Source: Micromonospora sp. NBRC 110009
GTDB lineage: Bacteria > Actinomycetota > Actinomycetes > Mycobacteriales > Micromonosporaceae
Direction of reading: 5' to 3'
DNA: 64,000 nucleotides
NCBI RefSeq assembly: GCF_030518795.1
Contig: NZ_CP130427.1
Span: forward strand, 1,984,001 to 2,048,000
Both the position numbers and the translations under genes were made by a program. Shown in pieces: positions 37,236-45,205 of this stretch. Under the pieces are notes generated by a model. That model made no database searches, was not told where the DNA came from, and saw nothing but the letters and a program-made list of their open reading frames with translations. Position 1 is the stretch's first letter, and the number at the start of each line of letters is the position of its first letter.

Positions 37236-37502
37236 GTGGACACTGGAGATCGCCTGCTGACACCGGGTGAGGTCGCCGCGCTGTTTCGGGTTGACCCGAA
37301 GACCGTGACGAGATGGGCAGCGGCCGGCCGGATAGGCAGCATCCGGACTCCAGGCGGGCATCGCCGGTTTCGGGAATCCGAGGTGCGGGCCCTGCTTGAG
37401 GGGGAGGGCATGCTGGACGAGGCGGAGGACATGGGCAAGCCGCGCAACATGGGCCCGACCGCTTCGACCGGCTCCGGCCCGGCGAACGCCGGCATGTACT
37501 GA
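37236..37502 (+). CDS. bldC: BldC developmental transcription factor
   Basis: An 88-residue MerR-like single-domain DNA-binding protein. The block LLTPGEVAALFRVDPKTVTRWAAAG followed by IRTPGGHRRFRESEVRALL (about 8-54) closely matches Streptomyces BldC, which controls the onset of aerial growth and sporulation by cooperative binding to direct repeats. It has a longer C-terminal tail (about 58-88, low complexity) than the 68-residue Streptomyces protein. The GTG at 37236 has a strong GAGGAGGGGG. The gene stands alone. Confidence 0.95.
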   Translation: MDTGDRLLTPGEVAALFRVDPKTVTRWAAAGRIGSIRTPGGHRRFRESEVRALLEGEGMLDEAEDMGKPRNMGPTASTGSGPANAGMY

Positions 37503-37535
37503 ATCGGTACCGACCGGGACGCGGACCGGCCTCCG

Positions 37536-38180
37536 TCAGGCCCGCTCCGCGTCCCGTCGGGCCGCCGCCAGCTCACCCGACCAGCGCCGGAACAGCGTGT
37601 GCGGTACGCCGAGCGCGTCCAGCACCTTGCCGGCCACGAAGTCCACGAGCTGCTGGGCGGAGGCCGCCGCCCCGGCGCCGTAGAAGCCGGGGCTGGCCGG
37701 CAGCACCACCGCGCCGGCGTCGTGCAGGGCGATGAGATGCTCCAGGTGACTGCGGGTCACCGGGGTCTCCCGGGGCACCACCACCACCGGCCGCCGCTCC
37801 TTCAGGTTCACCTCGGCCGCGCGCTGCAACAGATCCTTGGACAGCCCGATCGCGATCCCGGCGCAGGCCGCCGTGCTCGCCGGGACGACGGCCATGCCGC
37901 GTACCCGGTAGGAGCCGCTGCTGGGTCCGGCCGCCAGGTCGCCGGCGGGCCAGTGCCGCAGGTCCGCGCCGGCGATGTCGCGGCCCAGCCAGGCCGCCAG
38001 GTCCTCGGCCCAGTGCCCGTCGCGGAACGGGCGGCCGGTCTCGTCGAGGATGGTCAACCGGGCGGCCCGGGAGACGATCAGGTCCACCGCCGCACCGGCG
38101 TCGAGCAGGCCCCGGACGACCGCGGCCGCGTACGGCGTGCCGGAGGCCCCGGAGACGCCGACCACCCATGGTTCGCGCAT
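37536..38180 (-). CDS. ubiX: UbiX-type flavin prenyltransferase (MqnM-like)
   Basis: UbiX joins dimethylallyl phosphate to FMN, making the prenylated FMN that UbiD-type decarboxylases need. The 214-residue product has the family N-terminus VVGVSGASGTPYA and later VVPASTAACAGIAIGLSKDLLQRAAEV and RRPVVVVPRETP. In futalosine-pathway actinomycetes a UbiX (MqnM) and UbiD (MqnL) pair decarboxylates the prenylated naphthoate. The start is ATG 38180. The terpene synthase gene lies between it and mqnP/mqnL. Confidence 0.92.
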   Translation of the reverse strand: MREPWVVGVSGASGTPYAAAVVRGLLDAGAAVDLIVSRAARLTILDETGRPFRDGHWAEDLAAWLGRDIAGADLRHWPAGDLAAGPSSGSYRVRGMAVVPASTAACAGIAIGLSKDLLQRAAEVNLKERRPVVVVPRETPVTRSHLEHLIALHDAGAVVLPASPGFYGAGAAASAQQLVDFVAGKVLDALGVPHTLFRRWSGELAAARRDAERA

Positions 38181-38349
38181 GCCGTCAAGCGTGCCTGGTC
38201 GGCCCCACGGCCGGACGGCCACCCCCTCGACCGGCGTCCGGACCGTCCCGCTTGTCCCGCCACAAGCGTCGTTGTCCGCCCGGGCCGCGGCCACCCCGGC
38301 GACCTGCCATGCTTCCGTCGGCGATCCACATCGGTGGAAGGAATCGGTG

Positions 38350-39345
38350 ATGACGGAGGCACTGCTCCGGTCGCTGGCGTCCGGCTGCCCGATCGCGCCC
38401 CGGCTCTCCCCGCACGCCGACGCGGTGCAGGAGTGGCTGGTCGGTCAGCTCGACCGGCTCGGGCTGCCGCGGGAGGCCGCCGGCCGGGAGCGGCTGGCCC
38501 GGGCCGGCTTCGCCCGGTACGCCGGCCGCCTCTACCCGGACGCCACCGAGCCCGACCTGCGCGCGCTGACCGCCCTGTTCACCTGGTTCTTCCTCGTCGA
38601 CGACGCCTGCGACGGGCCGGGCCGGCCGGACCCGGTCGGGATCCGGGCGCTGCGGGACGGGACGCTGGCCCTGCTCCGGGAGGGTCCGCGGGCCCGCCAC
38701 CCCGGCTTCTCCGGCCCGCTGCGGCGGCTGCTGGTGCAGGGCTGGCGGGAGCCCCGGCGCCGGATGCCGGCCCGCTGGCGGCTCCGGTTCGCCGACGCGG
38801 TCGCCGACCACCTGGACGGGGTGTGGCGGGAGGCGGTCGCCCGGTCCGCCGGCCGGCCGCCCGGCGTCGACGAGTACGTGGCGTTGCGGCGCACCACCTC
38901 GGCGGCGTACGTGTCGTACCCGCTGATCGAGTTCGCCGGCGGGCGGCCGCTGCCCGACGCGGTCTACCACCATCCCGCGCTGCGCCGGCTCGGTGAACTC
39001 GCCAACGACCTGCTCTCCTGGTTCAACGACCTCGCCTCGCTGGAGCGAGATCGGGCGACCGCCGGTGGCCACAACCTGGTGCTGGCCGTGGCCGCCGAGC
39101 GGGAGGTGCCGGTGCCGGCCGCGGTGGAGCTGGTCGGCGCGCGGTGGCGCACGGAGATGGCCCGCTTCACCGCGCTGCGCGCCGCCGTGCCGTCGTTCGG
39201 TCCGGCGCTGGACGAGTCGGTGACCGCCCACCTCGACGGGGTGGCCAACGCCGTCCGGGGCACGGTCGACTGGACGCTGGAGAGCGCCCGCTACCCGGTC
39301 GGCGCCGCCCGCCGACGCGGGCTCATCGGCGCCGCCGCCCGCTGA
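38350..39345 (+). CDS. Class I terpene synthase
   Basis: A 331-residue bacterial terpene cyclase, probably using farnesyl or geranylgeranyl diphosphate with three Mg2+ ions. The Asp-rich motif is D84-D85-A-C-D88. The second metal motif is N219-D220-L-L-S223-W-F-N-D227, where the usual final Glu is Asp. An ESARYP segment near the C-terminus supplies the conserved RY pair. Product unknown; it lacks the tandem domains of geosmin synthase. The ATG at 38350 has AAGGA upstream; the frame is open much earlier without homologous sequence. It lies between ubiX and mqnP, on the opposite strand. Confidence 0.9.
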   Translation: MTEALLRSLASGCPIAPRLSPHADAVQEWLVGQLDRLGLPREAAGRERLARAGFARYAGRLYPDATEPDLRALTALFTWFFLVDDACDGPGRPDPVGIRALRDGTLALLREGPRARHPGFSGPLRRLLVQGWREPRRRMPARWRLRFADAVADHLDGVWREAVARSAGRPPGVDEYVALRRTTSAAYVSYPLIEFAGGRPLPDAVYHHPALRRLGELANDLLSWFNDLASLERDRATAGGHNLVLAVAAEREVPVPAAVELVGARWRTEMARFTALRAAVPSFGPALDESVTAHLDGVANAVRGTVDWTLESARYPVGAARRRGLIGAAAR

Positions 39346-39358
39346 CGTCCGACGTCAG
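39342..39358. other. Palindrome holding both stop codons of convergent genes
   Basis: CTGACGTC-C-GACGTCAG is a perfect 8-bp inverted repeat. It contains the TGA of the terpene synthase (39343-39345) and the TGA of mqnP on the other strand (39355-39357). It may act as a short terminator. Confidence 0.7.
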
Positions 39359-40266
39359 GGCCGGAGGCCGAGGCGGACCACCAGGTCGAGCAGGGCGAAC
39401 ACGAACAGCGCGATGCCGACGAAGCCGTTGGCGGTGAAGAAGGCCCGGTTGACCTTGCTGAGGTCGGTCGGGCTGACCACCAGGTGCTGGTAGCCGAAGG
39501 CGACGGCGGTGAACGCCAGCCCGATCCACCAGAGCCAGCCGAAGCCGACCAGCGCGCCGAACCAGATGAACAGCGCGAAGGTGACCACGTGCGCCACGGT
39601 GGAGGCGTGCAGCGCGAAGCGCAGCCCGTACCGGGCGGGGACGCTGTGCACCCCGATCGTCCGGTCCACGTCGGCGTCCTGGCAGGCGTAGATCAGGTCG
39701 AAGCCGCCGATCCAGAGGCCGACGGCGGCGCCGAGCAGCCAGGCCGGCCAGGAGCCGGCGAGGGTGCCGGTGACCGCCAGCCACGCGCCCACCGGGCCGA
39801 CCGCCTGGGCGATCGCCAGGATGGCGTGCGGCCAGTTGGTGAACCGCTTGCCGTACGGGTAGACCACCAGCGGGACCACGGCGAGCGGTGCCAGCGCCAG
39901 GCAGAGCGGGTTGAGCAGGGCGGCGGCGGCGAGGAAGACCACCAGCGCGACGGCCGCACCGGTCCAGGCGGTCCGAAGGCTCACGGCCCCGGTGACCAGC
40001 TCCCGCCGGGCGGTACGCGGGTTCCGCGCGTCGATCTTCCGGTCGAGGATCCGGTTGGCGGCCATGGCGAACGTCCGCGCCCCGACCATCGCCACGGTGA
40101 TCAGCAGCAGGTCGAGCCAGCGCACGTGCCCGCCGTTCACCTGCATCGCGGTGAGCGCCGACAGGTACGCGAACGGCAGCGCGAAGACCGAGTGCTCGAT
40201 CGTGACCAGCTTGAGGAAGGACTTGACCCGTCCCGGGCGTTCGACGGGCTCCAGCACGGCCGTCAT
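39355..40266 (-). CDS. mqnP: UbiA-family prenyltransferase of the futalosine pathway
   Basis: MqnP attaches the polyprenyl chain to 1,4-dihydroxy-6-naphthoate. The 303-residue product has about eight membrane helices and the two Asp-rich motifs of the UbiA clan: NRILDRKIDARN (N-x3-D-x3-D) and DADVDRTIG. The start of the family (RVKSFLKLVTIEHSVFALPFAYL) is intact. It overlaps the UbiD gene (mqnL) stop by ATGA, so the two are translationally coupled. It ends convergently with the terpene synthase. Confidence 0.94.
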   Translation of the reverse strand: MTAVLEPVERPGRVKSFLKLVTIEHSVFALPFAYLSALTAMQVNGGHVRWLDLLLITVAMVGARTFAMAANRILDRKIDARNPRTARRELVTGAVSLRTAWTGAAVALVVFLAAAALLNPLCLALAPLAVVPLVVYPYGKRFTNWPHAILAIAQAVGPVGAWLAVTGTLAGSWPAWLLGAAVGLWIGGFDLIYACQDADVDRTIGVHSVPARYGLRFALHASTVAHVVTFALFIWFGALVGFGWLWWIGLAFTAVAFGYQHLVVSPTDLSKVNRAFFTANGFVGIALFVFALLDLVVRLGLRP

Positions 40267-41726
40267 CAGATCCCGTACTCCTTCCAGCGCTTGTCGACCA
40301 GCGAGGTCACCTCGGGCGACATGGTCATCTCCTCCGGCCAGCCCCGGGTGTAGCCCTCGGCCGGCAGCTTGCGGGTCGCGTCGATGCCCGCCTTGCCGCC
40401 CCAGAACTGCTGGTACGACGAGTGGTCGAGGTGGTCGACCGGACCCTCGGTGATCAGTAGGTCCCGGGCGTAGTCGACGTTGCCGAAGGCGCGGAACGCG
40501 ACCTCCTGGTAGTCGTGCACGTCGCAGTCCTCGTCGACGATCACGATCAGCTTGGTCAGCGACATCAGGTGCGCGCCCCAGATCGCGTTCATCACCTTCT
40601 GCGCGTGCTTGGGGTAGCGCTTGCGGATGGACACGATCGCGCAGTTGTGGAAGACCCCGGCGGCCGGCAGGTCGTAGTCGACGATGTCCGGGATCATCAT
40701 CTTGAGCAGCGGCAGGAAGATCCGCTCGGTGGCCTTGCCGAGTCCGTGGTCCTCCTGCGGCGGCTTGGACGTGATGATCGAGTGGTAGACCGGGTCGCGC
40801 TGCATGGTCATCGCCTCGACGTGCAGCACCGGGAACGGCTCGACCGGCGTGTAGAAGCCGGTGTGGTCGCCGAACGGCCCCTCGGGCAGCCGCTCGCCGG
40901 GCTCGAGGTAGCCCTCCAGCACCACCTGGGCGTGCGCCGGCACCTGCAGCGGCACGGTCAGGCAGTCGACCATCTCCACCCGCTCGCCGCGCAGGAAGCC
41001 GGCGAACAGGTATTCGTCGATGTCGCTGGGGAGCGGCGCGGTGGCCGCGTACGAGACGACCGGGTCGCAGCCGATGGCGATGGCGACCGGGAGCCGCTGG
41101 CCGAGCCGCTCGGCGACGGCGTGGTGCGCGGTGGAGTCCTTGTGGATCTGCCAGTGCATGCCCAGCGTGTTCCGGCTGTGCTGCTGGAGCCGGTAGAGAC
41201 CGAGGTTGCGCTTGCCGGTCTCCGGGTGCTTGGTGTGGGTCAGCCCGAAGTTGTGGAAGATCCCGCCGTCGCCGGGCCAGACCTGGAGGCCGGGCAGCCG
41301 GTTCAGGTCGACGTCGTCGCCCTTGTAGACCACCTGCTGGCACGGCGCGGTCTTGACCTTGCGCGGCGGCAGCGACGTGAGCTGCATGACCTTGCCCAGG
41401 CCCTCGCGGATGCCGGACCAGCCGACCGGCAGCTCCGGCTTGATCAGCCCGCCGATCCGCTCGCCGATCTCGTCCAGCGAGTCGACGCCGAGGGCCATCG
41501 CCATCCGCTTCTCGGTGCCGAACAGGTTGATCGCCACCGGCATCTCGCCCCGGGTCGGCCGCTCGAAGAGCAGCGCCGGGCCGCCATCGCGGACGGTGCG
41601 GGTGACCACCTCGCTGATCTCCAGCGTGGGGTCGACCGGGACGCTCACCCGCCGCAGCTCCCCCGCGCGCTCGAGCGCCGCGAGGAAGTCCTTGAGATCG
41701 CCGTACGGGAAGCCACGAGCCGCCAT
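40266..41726 (-). CDS. mqnL: UbiD-family decarboxylase (MqnL-like)
   Basis: A prenyl-FMN-dependent decarboxylase of 486 residues acting on the prenylated 6-naphthoate in the futalosine route, by analogy with the SCO4490-type genes. It shows the UbiD core (VYKGDDVDLNRLPGLQVWPGDGG, IHKDSTAHH, GPFGDHTGFYTP) and full family length. The ATG at 41726 has GGGAGG 9 nt upstream; ATG 41735 would leave the site abutting the start. It is the first gene of mqnL-mqnP. The UbiX gene that supplies its cofactor is 2 kb away. Confidence 0.93.
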   Translation of the reverse strand: MAARGFPYGDLKDFLAALERAGELRRVSVPVDPTLEISEVVTRTVRDGGPALLFERPTRGEMPVAINLFGTEKRMAMALGVDSLDEIGERIGGLIKPELPVGWSGIREGLGKVMQLTSLPPRKVKTAPCQQVVYKGDDVDLNRLPGLQVWPGDGGIFHNFGLTHTKHPETGKRNLGLYRLQQHSRNTLGMHWQIHKDSTAHHAVAERLGQRLPVAIAIGCDPVVSYAATAPLPSDIDEYLFAGFLRGERVEMVDCLTVPLQVPAHAQVVLEGYLEPGERLPEGPFGDHTGFYTPVEPFPVLHVEAMTMQRDPVYHSIITSKPPQEDHGLGKATERIFLPLLKMMIPDIVDYDLPAAGVFHNCAIVSIRKRYPKHAQKVMNAIWGAHLMSLTKLIVIVDEDCDVHDYQEVAFRAFGNVDYARDLLITEGPVDHLDHSSYQQFWGGKAGIDATRKLPAEGYTRGWPEEMTMSPEVTSLVDKRWKEYGI

Positions 41727-41784
41727 GCCCGCCATCCTCCCGCACACCTTCCCGCCCCGCCCACGCCGGGTGGTGTGACGTGAA

Positions 41785-41835
41785 AGGAAGGGCCCCCTCT
41801 TAACGCCTCCGGTAGAGCAGGGGACCCCTGTTAAC
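41785..41835. repeat. GC-rich palindromic repeat (locus B)
   Basis: Read on the minus strand: GTTAACAGGGGTCCCCTGC, then TCTACCGGAGGC and GTTAAGAGGGGGCCCTTCC. It is almost identical to the copy inside ccdA (47460-47513) over about 50 bp. It lies in the divergent gap between mqnL and the hydrolase gene. Confidence 0.88.
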
Positions 41836-41900
41836 GGGCAGCGGCATGGGCGGCGGCCAGTTGGGTAGTCGAGCGGCCTCACCAGGGCGGAGGGGGCGGC

Positions 41901-42773
41901 ATGGGCAACGGGCGGGTGCCAGCGGGATTCACCGAGCAGCGGAGCCAGGTCGATGGCGTGACGTGGAACTACGTCCGGGGCGGCCGGGGGCCCACGCTGG
42001 TGCTGCTCCACGGCTATCCGCAGTGCTGGCGCATGTGGCGGCACCTGCTGCCGGAGCTGGCCGATTCGTACGAGGTGATCGCGCCCGATCTGCGCGGGTT
42101 CGGCGACAGCGACGCGCCGCCCGGCGGGTACGACAAGAAGACCGTCGCCGCCGAACTGCACGGGCTGCTCGCCGGACTCGGCCTGGCCGGGCAGATCCGG
42201 CTGGTCGGCCACGACCTGGGCACCATGGTGGCGTACGCCTACGCGGCCGCCCATCCGGATCAGGTCGTGCGGCTGGTCCTCACCGAGGCGCCGATCCCCG
42301 ACGAGAGCATCTACACGTTCCCGGCGCTGACCGCCGCCGGTCCGGCCGTGTGGAACTTCGGCTTCTTCACCGTTCCCAACGGCCTGCCGGAGCAGCTCGT
42401 CGCCGGCCGGGAGGCGCTCTGGGTCGACCGCTTCAGCGACTCGATCATGGTCAACAAGGGCAGCCTCGGGCCGGACGACATCGAGGAGTACGCCCGGCAC
42501 CTGCGCGACGAGGCGCACCTGCGGGCCAGTTTCGGCTACTTCCGGGCCTTCGGGCAGGACATCGCGGACAACGCGGCGTACCGGTCGACCAAGCTGCCCA
42601 TGCCGGTGCTCGCCGTCGGCGCCCGGGCCAGCCTCGGACCCCAGGTGGCCGATCAGGTGCGCCGGTACGCCGACACCGTCACCGGCGAGGTGGTCGAGGA
42701 CTCCGGCCACTGGCTGTTCGAGGAGCGCCCCGCGGAGATGGCCGACCTGCTCCTGCCCTTCCTCCGCGGCTGA
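41901..42773 (+). CDS. Alpha/beta hydrolase, epoxide-hydrolase-like
   Basis: A 290-residue alpha/beta-fold enzyme. The nucleophile position holds Asp (D105 in GHDLGT), the oxyanion motif is HGYP (37-40), a DLRGFGDSD block follows, and the catalytic His is H270 (SGHWLFEERP). An Asp nucleophile with HGxP points to epoxide hydrolase or haloacid dehalogenase chemistry through an ester intermediate. The substrate is unknown. ATG 41901 has GGAGGGGG upstream. No link to the neighbouring menaquinone genes is evident. Confidence 0.88.
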   Translation: MGNGRVPAGFTEQRSQVDGVTWNYVRGGRGPTLVLLHGYPQCWRMWRHLLPELADSYEVIAPDLRGFGDSDAPPGGYDKKTVAAELHGLLAGLGLAGQIRLVGHDLGTMVAYAYAAAHPDQVVRLVLTEAPIPDESIYTFPALTAAGPAVWNFGFFTVPNGLPEQLVAGREALWVDRFSDSIMVNKGSLGPDDIEEYARHLRDEAHLRASFGYFRAFGQDIADNAAYRSTKLPMPVLAVGARASLGPQVADQVRRYADTVTGEVVEDSGHWLFEERPAEMADLLLPFLRG

Positions 42774-42783
42774 GCCCACCGGG

Positions 42784-43344
42784 TCAGACGGCGGGTGTCC
42801 AGGCGTACGCGGCCAGCGGCGGGTCGAGCGGCGCGTCGACGAGCCGGTTGGCGAAGGTCGAGATGGTGTACGTGCCGACGCCGAGCACCACGTCCAGCGC
42901 GTGCCGGGGACGCCAGCCGGCGGCGAGGAAGGCGTCCAGCTCGTCGTCGGGGACGCCGCCGTGGTGGTCGAGCACGGTCAGGGTGAACCGGCGCAGCGCC
43001 TCCAGTCGCGCCTCGGGCAGTGCGGTGCCGGCGCGCAACGCCTCGATCAGCTCGGGAGTCCCGCCGCGCCCGGCCAGGGTGGCGGTGTGCATGGCCACGC
43101 AGAGGTGGCACTCGTTGCGGGTGGCGACGGTGAGCACCACCACCTCCCGGGCGACCGGGTCGAGGTCGGTGGACTCGAAGACGGCGGTGGCGCCCAGGAA
43201 GCCCTTGAGCAGCTCGGGCGACTCCGCCATCAGGGCCACGGCGGCGGGCAGGTGGCCCTGCTTGCGCTGCACGCCGGCCATGACCGGACGGGCGGCGGCG
43301 GGTGCGGTGTCGGGAGTGTGGACGGTGAAGACCGGTCGGGACAC
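42784..43344 (-). CDS. AhpD/carboxymuconolactone-decarboxylase-family protein
   Basis: A 186-residue all-helical protein with the AhpD-type redox motif C79-x2-C82 and H86 (ECHLCVAMH), which uses thiols to reduce peroxides in its founding members. The GTG at 43344 is preferred (GAGGGG about 7 nt upstream) over GTG 43359. It is divergent from a MarR regulator, with tandem operator-like sequences between them, suggesting repression relieved by oxidants or electrophiles. It converges with the epoxide-hydrolase-like gene. Confidence 0.85.
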   Translation of the reverse strand: MSRPVFTVHTPDTAPAAARPVMAGVQRKQGHLPAAVALMAESPELLKGFLGATAVFESTDLDPVAREVVVLTVATRNECHLCVAMHTATLAGRGGTPELIEALRAGTALPEARLEALRRFTLTVLDHHGGVPDDELDAFLAAGWRPRHALDVVLGVGTYTISTFANRLVDAPLDPPLAAYAWTPAV

Positions 43345-43364
43345 GACGGAACCCCTCACGTAAG

Positions 43365-43403
43365 ATAGTCAACGTGGTTGACGGAATAGTAAACGGGGTT
43401 GTC
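43365..43403. promoter_or_regulatory. Tandem MarR operator-like repeats
   Basis: ATAGTCAACGTGGTTGAC (43365-43382) and ATAGTAAACGGGGTTGTC (43386-43403) repeat with a 21-bp period, two helical turns. The first contains a perfect palindrome GTCAAC-GTG-GTTGAC. They lie between the divergent AhpD-like and MarR genes and overlap the region where both promoters must be. Confidence 0.75.
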
Positions 43404-43407
43404 GAAG

Positions 43408-43878
43408 ATGGCAACGCCTGACCGCCCCGGCTTCGCGCTCCCGCTGCTGCTGCTCGCCGGCTTCCGTACGCTCATCGACGGCCTGCACGCCGAGCTGGCC
43501 CGGCAGGGGCACCCCGAGCTGCGTCCCGCCCACGGCTTCGTCCTCCAGGCGGTCGGCGTGGGCGGCACCACCGCCTCCGACCTGGGCCAGCGCCTCGGCG
43601 TCTCCAAGCAAGCGGCCGGCAAGACCGTCGACCGGCTGGTCGCGCTCGGCTACCTGGAACGCGTCGACGACCCCGCCGACGCCCGCCGCAAGCTGGTCCG
43701 GATGACGGCGAAGGGCCTCGACGGGCTGCGCCGGTCCGCGATCGTCTTCGACCAGCTCCGCGACCGCTGGGCGGCCACCCTCGGCGCCGACCGGGTCGCG
43801 GCCATCGAGGACGACCTGCGCCGGATGGTCCCGGCCGACGTCTTCCGCCTCGACGTCCCCGGCTGGTTCGGCGGCTGA
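43408..43878 (+). CDS. MarR-family transcriptional regulator
   Basis: A 156-residue regulator with a winged helix-turn-helix (TASDLGQRLGVSKQAAGKTVDRLVALGYLERVDD) and flanking dimerisation helices. DARRKLVRMTAKG is the wing. The ATG at 43408 was chosen over TTG 43399. It probably represses itself and the divergent AhpD-like gene through the two repeats just upstream. There are no obvious redox cysteines, so the signal is unknown. Confidence 0.9.
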   Translation: MATPDRPGFALPLLLLAGFRTLIDGLHAELARQGHPELRPAHGFVLQAVGVGGTTASDLGQRLGVSKQAAGKTVDRLVALGYLERVDDPADARRKLVRMTAKGLDGLRRSAIVFDQLRDRWAATLGADRVAAIEDDLRRMVPADVFRLDVPGWFGG

Positions 43879-44025
43879 GCACCGCTGCAGCCGGCGAGAA
43901 CCGCGGCCGAGCTCTACCGGTACCGGAACAGCGGCCCGCGGTCCTGTCCCGATCGGCGGTCCACCTGGTCAGTCCGAGTGGAGCCGCGCCACGTCGATGT
44001 CCAGTAGTTCGGCAGGATGGGGCGC

Positions 44026-44229
44026 ATGGATGACGCGTACGTGGCGGGTGACCCGGACGGCCTGACCCCGCTCCAGGCGGAGATCCGGGACGCGGTGGCC
44101 CGCGAACTGCACGCCCAGTTCGCCCTGCGGGCCGACCGGCTCGAGCTGGCCGACCTGCCCGAGGTGGCCTACCAGATCACCCTGCGGGTCGACGGGGTGC
44201 TGAGCGGCCGGCGACCGCGGGTCAGTTGA
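44026..44229 (+). CDS. Small hypothetical protein
   Basis: A 67-residue protein, probably helical, with no recognised domain (DDAYVAGDPDG, then EIRDAVARELHAQF). Two ATGs are possible (44017 or 44026); GGATGGGG favours the second. Its last 8 bp overlap the end of the convergent ccsB gene. It is kept as a gene because the codon pattern is regular and a ribosome binding site is present, but it could be spurious. Confidence 0.5.
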   Translation: MDDAYVAGDPDGLTPLQAEIRDAVARELHAQFALRADRLELADLPEVAYQITLRVDGVLSGRRPRVS

Positions 44230-45205
44230 CGCCGGCGTACGAGTGCAGGCCGGTGAAGAAGAAGTTGACCCCGAACAGGTTCATCAGCATGGTCAGGAAG
44301 CCCACGATGGCGATCCACGTGGCCACGTTCCGCTTGATGCTCGGGGTGGCCCGGGCGTGCAGGTAGCCGGCGTACACGACCCAGGAGATGAACGCCCAGG
44401 TCTCCTTCGGGTCCCAGCCCCAGGCCCGGCCCCAGGCCGCCTCGGCCCAGATCGCCCCGGCGATCACCGCGAAGGTGAAGATCGGGAAGGCGAAGGCGTG
44501 CAGCGTGAAGGTCAGCCGCTCCAGGCCGGCCGCCGCCGGCAGCCGCCGGGCCAGGGTGTACGGGAAGCTCCGCCGGCCCTGCTCCCAGCCGGACCGCATC
44601 AGGTATGACGCGGCGGGCACCACGCCCAGCAGGAAGATGCCGGAGGCGAAGATGATCGTCGACACGTGGATGATGAACCAGTACGACTGGAGCGCCGGCA
44701 TCAGCGGCACGACCTGCACGTAGAGCTTCAGCTCGGCGAAGGCCAGCAGCAGCACCATGACCAGGGTCAGGAACAGCCCGAGCCGGCGCAGCGACGGCTG
44801 CTTCCAGAGCACGACGAGCCAGGCGGCGGCCCCGATGAAGGTGACCGTCAGCACGAACTCGTACATGTTGCCCCAGGGCATCCGCTCGGCGGCGAGGCCC
44901 CGGGCGACCACCGCGCCCAGGTGCAGCGCGGCGGCGAGCACGGTGATCCAGGCGGCGATCCGGCCGGCGAGCAGGGCCCGGGCCGCCGAACGGCTGGGCC
45001 GGGTCTCGGCCGGAACGACGGCCGGCTCCGCCACGGTCCCGCCGGGGCCACCGACGCCCGCGCCGACCAGTTCCCGGGCCGGGGCGGCTGCTGTCCCCGG
45101 CACCTTCCGGGCGTTGCCGAGCGCGTACTCGACGGCGTGGCTGATCATCGCGACCAGGTACGCCAGGATCGCGAACGTGACCAGCTGGTCGGAGAGTGCG
45201 GACAT
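44222..45205 (-). CDS. ccsB: Cytochrome c biogenesis protein CcsB/ResC (CcsA family)
   Basis: A 327-residue membrane protein of the System II heme-handling complex that exports heme and attaches it to apocytochrome c with ResB. It has about eight helices and the tryptophan-rich WWD-type signature WGRAWGWDPKETWAFISW near residue 265. ATG 45205 overlaps the resB stop (TGATG) and has AGGAG 7 nt upstream. It is the last gene of the operon resA-ccdA-resB-ccsB. Confidence 0.93.
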   Translation of the reverse strand: MSALSDQLVTFAILAYLVAMISHAVEYALGNARKVPGTAAAPARELVGAGVGGPGGTVAEPAVVPAETRPSRSAARALLAGRIAAWITVLAAALHLGAVVARGLAAERMPWGNMYEFVLTVTFIGAAAWLVVLWKQPSLRRLGLFLTLVMVLLLAFAELKLYVQVVPLMPALQSYWFIIHVSTIIFASGIFLLGVVPAASYLMRSGWEQGRRSFPYTLARRLPAAAGLERLTFTLHAFAFPIFTFAVIAGAIWAEAAWGRAWGWDPKETWAFISWVVYAGYLHARATPSIKRNVATWIAIVGFLTMLMNLFGVNFFFTGLHSYAGVN

